From assembly GCA_018881555.1 (NCBI GenBank), contig JACAXG010000131.1:1915207-1979206 (forward strand): DNA of 64,000 nt, given 5' to 3'. Shown here in pieces: positions 33,952-45,735 of this stretch. The position numbers and the translations under genes are program-made. The notes under the pieces are model-generated. The model was not told where the DNA came from, made no database searches, and saw only the letters and a program-made list of their open reading frames with translations. This stretch comes from Amblyornis subalaris. Taxonomy: Eukaryota > Chordata > Aves > Passeriformes > Ptilonorhynchidae. Within the stretch, counting starts at the first letter, position 1. Each line of letters opens with the position of its first letter.

Positions 33952-35384
33952 AATCACCACAAACAAAACATCAGAATAGATTCCAGCCTGGCTGCTCTTC
34001 AGATGATTTTTCTCAAGACTCATTATTATACCCAAAATAAATTCTTTCATTTTTAAAACAAGCAACTAATATTTTCCCTGACAGGAACATTTCACTCCAG
34101 TCGTCTCTTCTGGTTAGCTAATGTTTAAATACTAAAAATCTTTTAATTTTTTTCTTTTCTTTTTCCAAGTGCACATCAACTCCTTCTTCTGGAGGACTCC
34201 GAGCCTGGAGATTTAATCAGNAGGGTGGGGACTCTCACGACGTAACCCACTGGCTAAATAATCCACTTTCAGTTTGTGCACACAGATTTGATACTTTTCC
34301 AGCATCAGATAGCATCACAAAAAGATTTCTTTTATCTTTATCCTTGTTCAAACAAGACGTCTGGGTGGTAATATTTCCGTTCTCTCTCAGCCCACAGAGT
34401 CTTAACAATAACACACTTCACACAGGTTAATCAAACTGAGATAATGTCATAACTGAGCCAAAATTCTGGAAGTCACACATATCAGCAAGAGAAACACCAA
34501 TCCATTGAAACTTTTCCTCTGCCAATGCAATGAGTGTAACAGGAATTGTACTGCCATAAGTTTCTACATAACCATGCAGAGACTACAGGCAGGTTTTTCT
34601 TTCAGGCAAGTGGTTCTCAACTATATTTATGATAATCAGCTTGACTTCCTCCAAACAAGCTGCTATTCCCAATTACTGATAACAAGGGTAACTTGATTAA
34701 CGCAAACTTCAAAATTCTGGAAGTTTAAAATTCCCTTGAATTGGGAATTATTGCACACTATAGTTCCCCATTTACATGCCATTGCAACTCTTCAGCTTCA
34801 CTTGCTATCCCAGTGCATCCCAAGAATGTTTTCCTTCAGTTCCTAAATGCTCGCTGTTCAAGCCTTGACAATTACAGTCTTTGAATATTTGCATACTGTT
34901 ATTATGCTTCTGTTAACCATCTATGAGCAAAGTTATATTTATTCTACCCTTGTACTTGTTCCTAATAATACCACCCTTCCCAGCTTTGATCTTCTTGTTC
35001 TTCTTCTTGGAGTAATTCTTGCATGTTGTCAGCACCTTTTTATTTTGATGATGTTGACAATGAAAACTTTTCCCAGGTGAATTTACCGGGACTTATTTGG
35101 AGGTCCTGCCTTCCTGAACTGGGATATAACANGCTCCTGAATGCAAACTTTAGGATTGTATCAGAGTCCCTTATCTCACTCTCAGTCATCCAGCCCAGTG
35201 CCACTCTGGATTGAAAAGCAGAGACCAGCACTGTGCAATTGAAGTGGGACAAGGTGCTCAGAGCTGGGAATAAATCCCTGAATCCTGACCNCCTCATCAC
35301 TCATCTGGTTTTCCTACCTGTTGGGCTGTTCTCTGTGTAGGTAGAAGCTCTGTGAATTCTGAAAATGGGAAGTTGTTTTCCTTT
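33952..35384. other. AT-rich unique DNA, no gene
   Basis: No gene is visible. A perfect POU octamer (ATTTGCAT) at 34887-34894 lies in a complex AT-rich block, 34845-34960. Confidence 0.5.
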
Positions 35385-35700
35385 CAGTACTTAGAGGGAT
35401 CTTACTAAAATGATGGAGAGGGACTCTTGACAANAGTATGGAGTGATAGGAAAAGGGGTAGTGGCTTTAAACTAAAAAAGAAAAGGAGATGTTTAGACAA
35501 GATATTGGGAATAATTTTTTCCTTGTGAGAGTGGTGAGGGCCTGGCACAGGNTGCCAAGAGAAGCTGTGGCTGCCCCATCCCTGGAAGTGTCCAAGGCCA
35601 GNTTGGATGGGGCTTGGAGCAACCTGGGGATGGTGGAAGGGGATGGAAATGGATGATCTTTAGGTTTCCTTCCAACCCAAACCAGTCCATGATTGGATGA
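35385..35700 (+). mobile_element. CR1 LINE 3' fragment
   Basis: 'GATGGAGAGGGACTCTTGAC', 'TATGGAGTGATAGGAAAAGG', 'GGCTTTAAACTAAAAAAG', 'AGAAGCTGTGGCTGCCCCAT' and 'CCTTCCAACCCAAACCAGTC' lie in CR1 order. There is a small deletion where the 'GTGTCCCTGCCCATGGCAG' stretch should be, because the text runs from 'GATGGTGGAAGG' straight into 'GGATGGAAATGG'. Confidence 0.94.
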
Positions 35701-36705
35701 TTACACAAAAATGAATGNGAGAAAAAGGAAGGGCAAGGCTGCTTAGGGTGGAAACAAATCATCTAATCTGGTGGTGGTAGCAGAAATGCCCTGTGTGTCA
35801 AGGCTTCAGCTAAAATNAAGAAATGAAAGTCATGTCAGTGCCTTGTTCTTCCACTATGCAACATTGGTCACCTTTTCACTTTACAGCCAGGTTTGGATAT
35901 GTGAGGATACCCAGATGGTTACCATACATTTCTGGCATGTCTAATTAGAACAACAGAAATTGAACTAAATGCAAATTATTTCCACAAGTAGCAACATTTT
36001 TATTTTTAGATGAATATTCCTCTCAGCTGTCTGCCCAAGCACTTTGTAGTCTGCTCTGTTCAGGCCTCCATCAGCAACTGAGAGACATTAGTGTAGCTGC
36101 ATGTGTGCTACTCTGTATGCAAAAGATATCTATGAGTATTAACTAAATTTGCAAGAGGAATTAGGATCAGTAATAAATGCTTTAGCAAAGAGGCTTTTGG
36201 GAATAAAAAATATATCTTCAGGCAAAATTCTCATAAACTAGACATCATCTTTGATTTACAGTTTATAGTATTTTCTTCCCCGCGTCCAATATTCCCAGCT
36301 TCAGTGCTCCTGCTCTGTTTGGTGTGATTGACTGGGTAGGGGAGGAGGGCGGTTCTGTAGGCTAAAGTTAAGTCAGTGCAATCATGAATTTTAGGGAAAT
36401 AAAGAACATATTCAACTTCAGTTTATGCTGACCAAGTCTCTCAGGCTGAAACCCGACGGATTCACTCACTGGTCCCAATACACAAACACTGTGCTAACCA
36501 TAACCAATTCTGTGGCAGAACCCACTCTTTTGGTTGAAAGAGCAAAATGTGGTCATGGGTACAGTGAGGAGGCAAAGATGAATGTTTCTGGCATGCTCCC
36601 TTCCCATTCTACACAAACCCAGCAGTTTGTCCCAGGCTCCATGGGGGTTTTACCTCNGTAACCACTTGGAGAGCTCTCCTGAGGTTGTTGTCCACCTCTC
36701 CTTCC
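35701..36705. other. Unique DNA, no gene
   Basis: No gene or recognisable repeat. Complexity is normal and the left half is AT-leaning. Confidence 0.55.
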
Positions 36706-37040
36706 GTAGATTCATAGTGCATGAGGCCAGAAGGGACCATTAGAATTCTCTNGCCTGACCTCCTGCATAATAAGTGGATTATTATGATCTCCTCTGTCCT
36801 TAAAGTCTTTAGATCACATTGTCCCATGGCCTGGTTTTTGAAGAATTATCCCCAACAGGATTTTTTCCATTTTTTTTCCTTTCAATTTTAAATGACCCCA
36901 TTAATGGTGTTTCCACCAGTGACAGGTTGTTTAAAAGTCACTTTAGGACTATTTTTCCCCCTTCTGGTAGTCAGCCTCTACGTTCCTTTAATTAATTTAA
37001 TTCCATTCCTCATGGCAATGTCCACACCCTAAATAATTCT
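36706..37040 (-). mobile_element. Ancient amniote-type CR1 fragment
   Basis: Plus-strand text 'TAGATTCATAGTGCATGAGG', 'CCAGAAGGGACCATTAGAAT' and 'CCTGACCTCCTGCATAATAA' resembles the 3' end of old amniote CR1 families common in turtles and crocodilians ('GGCCAGAAGGGACCATTATGATC'). It continues with a weak 'GTTTCCACCAGTGACAGGTT' segment. The right boundary is uncertain and may extend beyond 37040. It is far more diverged than the other CR1 copies. Confidence 0.75.
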
Positions 37041-38789
37041 TCACCTTCTTTGGCATTTAAACCTTTTAAATGACTGTAGGCAATTTTTCTCTTTCTTTTT
37101 AGTCATTTCCTAGCCAAGCTACATGGATATTAGTTTTTCAGATATGTCCTTATAAGACAGCCCTTCTCAGCCTCTTCAATGATGTCTCAGCCCTGCTCTT
37201 CACCACCACCCTGGCAGAGCTCCAGGTTCTCTTCCTGCCTGGACCCACCCAGCCCAAACAGAGTGTAGGCAAAATTCCAAACTTGACAGGTCCATTAAAG
37301 CTGACACTGATTTCACTCAGTGCTGGAGCATGACTTAAAATTTGTGTGGTTCNTTTTGGTGAAGGATACAGGGAAACAAGTTAGAAGCTCTGTGATGTCA
37401 TTCCTGAAAAAACATTTTATTTTCTNTGCCCGGGCATAACCTCATGACTATTTTGCAGACCGCTTTTATCTCAAGTAATTTTGCCTTTTTTTTTGTCTGA
37501 GTTTCACTTCCTACACAATCTTTTTGTATTAATGGATTGGTTTTTTTCTGAGTGCTTTACCTTGAGTTTTTCAGGTTGAGTTTTATTTCACATTTCTTGC
37601 CAGTGTATTCCCTGTGTGCCCTCTGTATTATTCCTCCTTCCCCTAAGGTGACTTCTCCATTCAGGTCCAGCAGGTATGTTCTCACCAAGATGAGTTTTTA
37701 TTGTGTTCCTCTGTTTCTGACTAAGTGTCCTCATTTCAAACTGATTATATTTTGCAAATGCAATTACAACCTGCTATTTACAATAACCTCCTTCCAAAGC
37801 AATAATGAGAACTTNCAGCTTTTATTTTGCTATGTGGTATAAGCAAGAGGATCTCACTAGGACAGCAGTACCGTCCTCCACATCATTCAAAAGAGCTTGA
37901 GTTTTCATTAACTTCTTGCTGAGGATTTTCATTACATTTTCAGTCCATACAATAGAGTTATTAGTCGAGCCAGTGTAAATTAATGTGCTGAAGTAGATTT
38001 TTAGTCTAATAGCTTGCAATTACATACTNTACAGCAATATATAAAATCCTGTTATGGTCATATCAGTATCTATCTGTACCTTACCATCCATACATGGTAT
38101 ATATACTAATATATTCCACATATATATGAATATATTCAAATTAAATATATTATTTCCCTTTTTAGGAAATATAAATGTTTGTGTTGTGTGTGTGTAATGT
38201 TAAGCTGCTCTCTGTGTTTGGGTACATACACACAGAATAAGACACTAAGTACATCTGTACTCAGTTGCCTAGAGAAAGTGTCTAAAAAACTTCAACTTTA
38301 GTCACTCAATGTGAAAAAAAGATTAAAAATCAAGTAGGCAAATTCAAAAGCAGTGACAAGATGNATAATTATATCATGGGGTTTATCTCCAAGAGAACTT
38401 TTAAAGCTAAAACCTTAACTAATTTAGAGAAGTGCAGGTAGTTACTGGATANGATGCTGAGTATTCAAAGGTAAAATATTGATTGTGAATAGGGTAGAAA
38501 ATTACATCATTCAGGGCTTAAAACTGCCTCTATGGAAATGAGGATGTAGGAGGGACAAATGACTGTCATGGCCATCTCATCACAGAGGACCCAATTTAAC
38601 TGCCTAAAANTGTATAGATACTGTCATCCTTAATTCCCTGTGGTGTCCAAGGCATTCTTATGGGACTGGTAGATATAGGATCAATAGAAACCCTATGATT
38701 CTTCAGAGTGACACAGCCCTGCAACTGTAAGAATATATTTCATGCACTGGGATATGCACCACTGATATAACCTCAGCTACTGCACCATC
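37041..38789. other. AT-rich unique DNA, no gene
   Basis: The left edge may contain more of the ancient CR1. A TA-rich low-complexity stretch lies at 38085-38155. No gene. Confidence 0.55.
38085..38155. repeat. TA-rich low-complexity sequence
   Basis: Repeated TATA/ATAT words (for example 'GGTATATATACTAATATATT') over about 70 bp. Confidence 0.7.
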
Positions 38790-38998
38790 CTAAGGTGAGA
38801 TGGCACTGGATGGCCCCAGAACAGACTGCTCAGGGAATCTGTGGCTCCCCCATCCCTGGAAGTGTANAAGACCAGGCTGGATGGGGCTTGGAGCAACCTG
38901 GGATAGTGGGAGGTGTCCCTGCCCACGGCAGGGGGTTGGAATGAGATGATCTTTAGGGTCCCTTCCACCCCAAGCCATTCTGTGATTCTGTGATTCTA
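38790..38998 (+). mobile_element. CR1 LINE 3' fragment
   Basis: 'GGCACTGGATGGCCCCAGAA', 'CCATCCCTGGAAGTGT', 'GGCTTGGAGCAACCTGGGAT', 'CCCACGGCAGGGGGTTGGAA' and the double octamer tail 'CTGTGATTCTGTGATTCTAA' are present. Confidence 0.95.
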
Positions 38999-39226
38999 AG
39001 ACATCCCCACCTCTGCTCCTTTATATTAGTTTCTTCAGAAAGATTTTCTTAGGAAACAAAACTCCTCTACCAATGTCTGTTATAATTCAAACTTTGTGTA
39101 GGTGCCTACCTGTCAGTCTGTGCATTTCCTAATTATACTTGTAAGGAAATCCATAAAATCAGGCTTGACAGTGGCTGCTCACTGCTTGTTTTTTGGTGAT
39201 ATGGAGGGGCTGCTGTACAGGATTAG

Positions 39227-39287
39227 CTAATTTGTCCAAAATCAGAGAGGAAGCCTGTGCTAGAGCTTGGAACAGCTTGCAGGTCAA
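39227..39287 (+). repeat. Ancient MIR-like SINE fragment
   Basis: 'AATTTGTCCAAAATCAGAGA' followed by 'GGAAGCCTGTGCTAGAGCTT' and 'GGAACAGCTTGCAGGTC' parallels the MIR-type pattern 'ACTTGCCCAAGGTCACACAG' / 'GTGGCAGAGCTGGGA' / 'ACCCAGGTC'. About 60 bp, heavily diverged. Confidence 0.5.
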
Positions 39288-39957
39288 AACCGATTTTCTC
39301 CTCCTGTGTGGACAGAGAGAAATTAAGTTAGAGGGAAGAAAAAACTATTGCAAGGCAGTAAGATTAAGTTAAAATCAAACTTTAACCCTTGATGCCTTTG
39401 AGTACAGATCACTGGCAAGGACCATTTGCCAGGCCTGGGCAAAGCTGCATTTCTTTGTGTTTTAGTGAGCATATGCTGAGAGTTGAGCAGGTTGCAGGAT
39501 GGAAAGCAGTACAACAGCCCAAAAGATTTATGACAGAACAGGAAACTTCCAGAATAGTTTTGGTGCAGCCTGTACTTTGACACACCCCAGACACTTCTCT
39601 GGCACTGGGACCAGCTGGCATGGAAAATCCTGCACCAAAACTCTGACACAGTGTGACGACAACCAGAATTCCCATGGGAAGGACCCATGACCAGTTCCAC
39701 CTCCTGAGCCAGGCCAAAAACTTTTGGAGGACAGTTCTAGATGTCCAGGAGACACTCTAAAGGTTTAAGAGTAGACACAACTGAGTTCTAGTGCCTGACA
39801 ATGTTATGAAGTGTCTAATTCACCTGTGTGGCTTCTGGGTCTGGTCAGATCTTTGCTTGGTTGTTCTCTCCTAAGGAACAATTGTATTCACAGAAGAAAT
39901 TTTGATTACGTATTTTCTAAATGGAATTATAATGGTTGNAAATCCTCATTTTGTATT

Positions 39958-39990
39958 AAATAAATAAATAAAAATATTTTTAAAAGAGAC
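39958..39990. repeat. (AAAT)n-like A/T-rich repeat
   Basis: Three to four TAAA units are followed by A and T runs. Confidence 0.7.
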
Positions 39991-40235
39991 AATAACGTTG
40001 ACATTGACATGCCAAAGCATGCTATTTTACCATCATTGGACCAAAATGTTTATTTTCCCATTCTAAGCAATTTTTCATGTTAAAGTGGACTTTATTTTAT
40101 GCAAAATGCCAAGTTTGGATTGAAAAATTCCATCACACACAAAAAACCCCTACAAACAATAGAACACCATAATGAAACCGTNTACTCAGATACTAGGTTA
40201 AATGTTTGGGAAATCAAGCAGAAAGATGNGCAGGT

Positions 40236-40362
40236 GGGATTTTCAGAAGCACCTACATGACTTGGGAGCAGAAGTCTCATGTAAAGTCATGTGGTTTTAT
40301 CTATCCCAGTGTCTTGCCCAAAGTTACTCAACAGCCCAGTGAAATATCAGGAGCACCCCTGT
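40236..40362 (+). repeat. Ancient amniote interspersed repeat, MIR-like
   Basis: 'GGGATTTTCAGAAGCACCTA' with 'CATGACTTGGGAGCAGAAGT' resembles an old amniote repeat with the theme 'TTTTCAAAAGTGCCTAAGTG' and 'ACTTAGGAGC'. It is followed by 'GTGTCTTGCCCAAAGTTACT', which matches a MIR-like core. Family assignment is uncertain. Confidence 0.45.
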
Positions 40363-41124
40363 GTAAATGTAGTTTCATAATTCCTTTCTCATTTGTCTGA
40401 CCCACTGTGTCCTAATGTTCCTCTCCACCAGCTTTGTCGTTATTCAGGGAAATTCCACTTTATTGAATGTTTCTGCACAATCTGGTTGCCATCCACTGCA
40501 AACACATCACAGGCCACAGCCTCTGTACACCTGACCTGGCATTCACTGCAGCCCACAGATTCTNAGTGCAATCCATAAAGGACATTTGGCATTGCTCTGC
40601 CTTGCCAAATCCACCTCAGGGTTAAGCTTCATATGTTCTCTTTTGCATCAGTTCCTTTAAAGATGGTGCTTTCTTTAATGAGCTGTCAGAGCTAAGCATT
40701 TCTCTGCAGTTAAATGGTACTGCACTTTCCTTGGATTTATTCATGCTCATAATCAGGGAACACAGCACTGTCCCCAGCTGCAAGCTGGGAGTTGGTGGCA
40801 GGTAAAAGGTGCTTGGGAAGCTCGGAGTATCAGAGCCATCAGGGCACCTTGAATGTGACCATTTAATGCAGACCACATAAAAGTGAGGATTTGTCACTGC
40901 AGGTTGAACCGGTGACCCCTCAAGCACCTCTGGCAAAGTTCTGTTCCTGATCTTTAGGGAAAAGGAAAGGAAAGCCACAAAGGTGTCCCACATGTTGACT
41001 ACCCATATTAAGTTAATGTTTCTTTCATCCTTGCCCAAGGATAGGGGAAAGGTTATAAAGAGAATCTTCCATATATTCTTCTGTTTTCAGTTGTGTTGTC
41101 TCATTGAGAGTGAGACAAAATTTT

Positions 41125-41284
41125 CATAGAATTATCANNGAATCACAGAATGGTTTGGGTTGNAAGAACATTCAAGCTCATCCAGTTCCAAGCCCCTGCC
41201 ACANGCAGGGACACCTTCCACTGGGCCAGGTTGCTCCAAGCCCCATCCAACCTGNCTCTGAACACTCCCAGGGATGGGGCANCC
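41125..41284 (-). mobile_element. CR1 LINE 3' fragment
   Basis: 'CATAGAATTATC', 'GAATCACAGAATGGTTTGGG', 'GCAGGGACACCTTCCACTGG', 'GCTCCAAGCCCCATCCAACC' and 'CACTCCCAGGGATGGGGCA' lie in minus-strand CR1 order. Several ambiguous bases are present. Confidence 0.95.
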
Positions 41285-43137
41285 AAATACAAGCTTTTAA
41301 TTGTCCATTAGAACTTTTTCTTTCCCTAAAAGGTTTAGGAGAAAAAAAGAATCTCTGAAAGTTGCTTTTCAACACGAAACAAAATTTTATAAAATATTCT
41401 GATAATGCCTTTCATGAGGATTTAAATATGATTGCTCCAACAAGTCAGCATTTTAAGAAGAAGGTGGCTTTTGATATCAAGGTTTGTTTANATTTCAGGA
41501 AAAAGAGAACCAGCTCTAATCACACTTTATCTGCTTCTCCTTTTTAAGCTGCTGTCTTTTGGGTAGAGAGATCATTTTTACAAAGAGTTTTTACAGTAGG
41601 CCCNCTAGGCATTATTAGAATCAAACTGATGATATTCCTCCTTAGGGCTAAAGAAATGGAGATAAGAGAAGTAAATACAATATTCAAGGTAATTTTTAAT
41701 AAAACTGAAAAAGAAAAAAGTCTCTGCTTTCTTCAAATTTAGATGATTCTCTTGATCCTGAGAATAAATGCAACAATTTGCCAACCGAAATAATTTTCCA
41801 AGGCAGATAGGGTAGAACCAGTCATTTTATAATAGGATGAGTTTGCAGTTTAACCACAAAGAAATAGCCATTTCCTTTTCCTGCAGAAGTTGATATGAAA
41901 AGAGGGTAGATAGCAGGAATAATTATGATGGCTTGAAGAATATGNTTTGAAACTGCTTCAGAGTGAAGATTAGCTTTTTGAGTAGATGGACATTTTCCCA
42001 GTAAGTGCTCAGGTAAGTGGCTTGAACAATGCAAAGGATCCTTATTTTATATAATTTTATTTATTTTATTTTANTTTGGTTTGGTTTATGTAAAAATAGA
42101 GGTTTTTTTTTTTCTTTTTGCCCAACCTGCCCAACCAAACAGCATTACGTACATATACAGGTATGCCCATGCATCTGTCAAACACAAAACCAGTAATAAT
42201 TCAGTCTGTTAAATTGCTTTAATCCATGGATATAGTGAAGTTCCTGATCTGCCTGGCTATTAGCCAAGATGCAGGCCAAATCTTTGCTTACATATTCAGG
42301 AGGATAAATAAAACCATAAGTCTTTGACCCCTCTGAAACAAACTGNGAAAAACTAAAGGTTCTAATGGTTCAAGGAATGAATATGGATTAGTGTGTTGAA
42401 CTGTTTACTTTTAACAGATTTAAATGATTTCTTCTTTTCAGTCTTTCCTTTCTCCCAAAAATTGCTTTAAAATTCAAAACTGAAAATGTCTGATGATGAA
42501 AAATACCTTTTTTTNAATTTAGTAATGTCCAAGTGGGCTATTTCAGTACTTCTTGACATCTCTACTTTCCTCTCCTTTTTCTTTAATACCAAACTAGCTA
42601 AATTTTTTTTTTTTTTTCCATGAGAAAACCTGTGGATTCAACAAATAGCCAACCCCTTCCAAAGATTTCACTGAAAATTTTCAACNCCCTTCTGTTTATT
42701 CATTGCCCTGCTATGCTAATGCTTTATTCCTGTAATCCTGACACAGGGGCAGTTTTTTCTCAGGGTAGACACAAAGCCCATGGGAATGTGCACNTGTTCG
42801 AGCTCCTGCAGCCTTTTAAGCTGCAAGTGGCACCATTAACCCCAATAAAAGCATTCCCAGGCATGTGCCACNGTGCCCAGTGCTCCTGGCCTTTGTTCCC
42901 AGTGCTCATCCTGCTGGCAGAAAAGGAAAACTTGGCCGATAACTTGACTTAAAGGGGAGCCAGCATCAAATGTGACTCCTTCCTCCCTAAAGTTTGGGGT
43001 GTACGTGCCAGGTGAAAGGTCTGAGCTCACAACTTCACTTCATAACCAACTGTGAGAGTGAGAGCTGCCCCCTGAGGGCATTGAACCTTCTNTACCTGTG
43101 TCTTCCANNACTNTGGAGAGGAACTGGCTTAGCTNGN
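41285..43137. other. Unique DNA, no gene
   Basis: AT-rich, with a T run at 42606-42618 and T-rich text near 42050-42120. No gene is recognised. Confidence 0.55.
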
Positions 43138-43364
43138 ATCATGGAATCATGGAATGGTTTGGGTTAGAAGGGACTTNAAAGATCATCCAGTTCCACCCTC
43201 TGCCATGGGCAGGGACATCTTCCACTATNCCAGGTTGCTCCAAGCCCCGTCCAACCTGGCCTTGGACACTTCCAGGGATGGGGCAGCCACAGCTTCTCTG
43301 GGCAGCCTGTGNCNGGGCCTCATCACCCTTATGGTTAAGAATTTCTTCCTAATATCCAGCAATA
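43138..43364 (-). mobile_element. CR1 LINE 3' fragment
   Basis: 'ATCATGGAATCATGGAATGG' (octamer tail), 'CCATGGGCAGGGACATCTTC', 'CACTTCCAGGGATGGGGCAG', 'CCACAGCTTCTCTGGGCAGC' and 'CTTCCTAATATCCAGCAAT' are all present. Confidence 0.95.
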
Positions 43365-44034
43365 TTTAGTATATTTAACTTCTGCCTAGCAAANGCTGAA
43401 AGNATTACTCCCACATTATTCCTTTATTCTGGTTTGAGTCTGAACTCGAGCTTGGAGCTCTTCCAGTGACACCCACAGGCTTTCCCTTGCATCTTTCCAC
43501 CACAGTCACCACTAAAACAAAAGACCAACACTTAAACCCTTTCTTTATTTCCCAGTGTCACTTTAGATGCAGCTTTCCCNTTGTAAGAAGAGGAAATGCC
43601 AAAACTGTCACAGTAAATGCAATTACCAGCATCTGGTTAATGTCTGGGGCTTGGGCTTTTTTGTTTGTTTGTTTTCTTCCTTGCCCAGCTCTCACTTCCC
43701 CAGCGAACACTTGACGTATTTAAAAAGCCATGAGTGAGATGATTCCATAGAAAGAGCTGACGTGAAAATAAAGCAGAAGTTAAGTGACACCAAAGTCCCC
43801 TTGTCTCCCAGGCACATGCACACCCGGGGTCCCATCTGCTGGGCCCCGATAACTCATTTTCACGGGGCACGACGAACGGCTGGGCTCAGCGCGGGCGGAA
43901 TCAGCTGCGGCACACGTGCCTCTTGCTCTCTAATTCTTTATTGTTATTCCCTGAACTCCGGTGGCCCCAAGCAGCAGGAGACAGGGACACATGTAACAGC
44001 TCTCACCCTCTGGCCCAGATACCAACCCCCTTTC

Positions 44035-44069
44035 TTTTTTTTTTTTTTTGTGTGTGTGTGTGTGTGTGT
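44035..44069. repeat. Poly-T then (GT)n microsatellite
   Basis: About 15 T residues run directly into about ten GT units. Confidence 0.95.
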
Positions 44070-44770
44070 TAGGCTACGAACACTTCCCAGGACTCTCATT
44101 TAGCACGGCAGAGCTGTTCCGAGAATTCGGCTGACACTCACATGGAGCTCTTTTTCTGTCCCTTTTAGCAATGCCCCTGCTCAGGAGGATAAAACACTCA
44201 CAGCCCATCCAGGCTTTCAATGAATAAACCTTTAGCTAAACTCCACCAGGNAAAAAAAAAATTAAAAAAAGAGAGANAGAAAAGTCTGGCAAATCCNTCT
44301 TCGTATCAGAGCAGCAGCAATCGGGAGCNAAGCAGGAATTTTTTCCCAAGTAACAAGGAGGTACTGCCCACACTTGGCTTATCTGGGCAGTGATTTACAT
44401 ACATAACTCTCCGTGAAGAAGAGGTATCCGCTCTCTTTGACCTCAGTAAATCAAAAGCAGACAGGTCACAACTTTAACTTATTCCTTTGGATACCAATCC
44501 ACCGACACACAGAACTGCATGAAACGCATGCATAANACATAACCCAGCCCTGGTGCCGACCATCTGACTTCTTTTAACCTCCCTGGTTTTTGTATTTTAA
44601 TGGTGCTGAATTTAGACCTGTCATTTCGGGTCCCTTTCGTGTCTGTTGAATATATTTGGCCAGAGTTTGTTCTCTGCCTTTCCAGTGAGGTCAGCAAGTA
44701 ACTCAGTGTTTACACAGATGTTTCACAGAGTAGAATCTGTTGTTAATATGTAAATTGCATATGTGTGTCT

Positions 44771-45057
44771 GCCACAGAGTGTATATATTTATAGCTGCAT
44801 AGTTGCAGGTATAATGAGATCTATAGATCTGGATATATATATGTATATNTAAAAATATATATATGCAATATGCATATAAAGACACAGAAATGCACAGCTT
44901 TATGTGTAAGATTTGAAGTATTACATAGGNACTGTATGTAAGATATTAGGAATTATATAGGTATATACCTACTCTATAGGTATATAGATGTATATATACA
45001 TATATATGTGTGTGTGTATATATATGTACATATATATATAAAAAATATATATATATG
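44771..45057. repeat. TA-rich region with TA/TG dinucleotide runs
   Basis: Almost entirely A and T, with several short perfect TA runs, 'GTGTGTGTG' near 45009-45017, and self-complementary words such as ATCTATAGAT. It is likely to form cruciform or unwound DNA. Confidence 0.85.
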
Positions 45058-45312
45058 AGAAGACATCCTTATCAGATATGTTTACTATTATTTACTATCT
45101 ATCATCATATGGTGATAAGATACTGCTTCTGTTCAAATAGGTGTAAATATCCTTCAGCAGCTCCAGGCTTCTGATTTAGCAGGGAAGAGCAATGGTTTTG
45201 GTGTCAGCATTAAGTCTGCTTTCTTGTCTGCCTGAAGTCAAGTGCAGCCTTGCACCAAGGAAATTTCATTGCTCCTTCAAATTATTTTTGAGTAATAAGA
45301 ATTATTGTGGTT

Positions 45313-45342
45313 ATTATTACTATATTATTATTATTATTCTCA
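45313..45342. repeat. (ATT)n imperfect microsatellite
   Basis: ATT units with interruptions (TTATTATTACTATATTATTA). Confidence 0.8.
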
Positions 45343-45492
45343 TCAGAACAGGCTACAGGAGTGCCTTGAAGATGAAGGAGCAGTGATGAGACTGAATACA
45401 TCATATCTTGCCTTTGCAATGTGATGGCTTTGAAAAGCCTGGAAGAAAAAATGCATTTCTTTAACACAAATTGTTCAGGCTTTGCCCCTTTA

Positions 45493-45735
45493 AAGAATCA
45501 CAGAATGTCCTAAGTAGGAAGAGCCCACAAGGGTCATCNAGTTCCACTCCTGGCCCTGCACAGACACCTCAATAATTCCATCCTGTGCCCAAGAGCATTG
45601 TCNGAACGCTCCTGNAGTTCTGGATCCTTGGGGCCATGACCATTTCCTGGGGAGCCTGTTCAGTGCCCAACACCCTCTGGGGGAAGAACCTTTTCCTGGT
45701 ATCCAATCTAAACCTTCCCTGACACAGCTCTGGCT
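45493..45735 (-). mobile_element. CR1 LINE 3' fragment with ORF2 C-terminus
   Basis: The minus strand encodes 'CQGRFRLDTRKRFFPQR' and 'PQEMVMAPR', matching the C-terminal CR1 ORF2 sequence. Toward the 3' end it has a degraded 'AAAGAATCACAGAATGTCC' tail. The 116-codon frame over this interval is CR1-derived. Confidence 0.9.

Larger units (their letters stand above)
38999..41124. other. Unique DNA with ancient SINE-like fragments, no gene
   Basis: No gene is recognised. Two MIR-like fragments are listed separately. Overlapping open frames on both strands at 39320-39755 and a 138-codon minus-strand frame at 40622-41038 match no known family. Confidence 0.5.
43365..45492. other. Unique DNA with a CpG-richer patch and simple repeats
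   Basis: No gene is recognised. The 43800-43930 part has more CpG than its surroundings. It is followed by T/GT and TA-rich simple repeats. Confidence 0.5.

Noticed and set aside
39323..39755. Several overlapping frames of 63-125 codons on both strands
   Set aside because: Openness in many frames at once indicates low stop density. No family is recognised.
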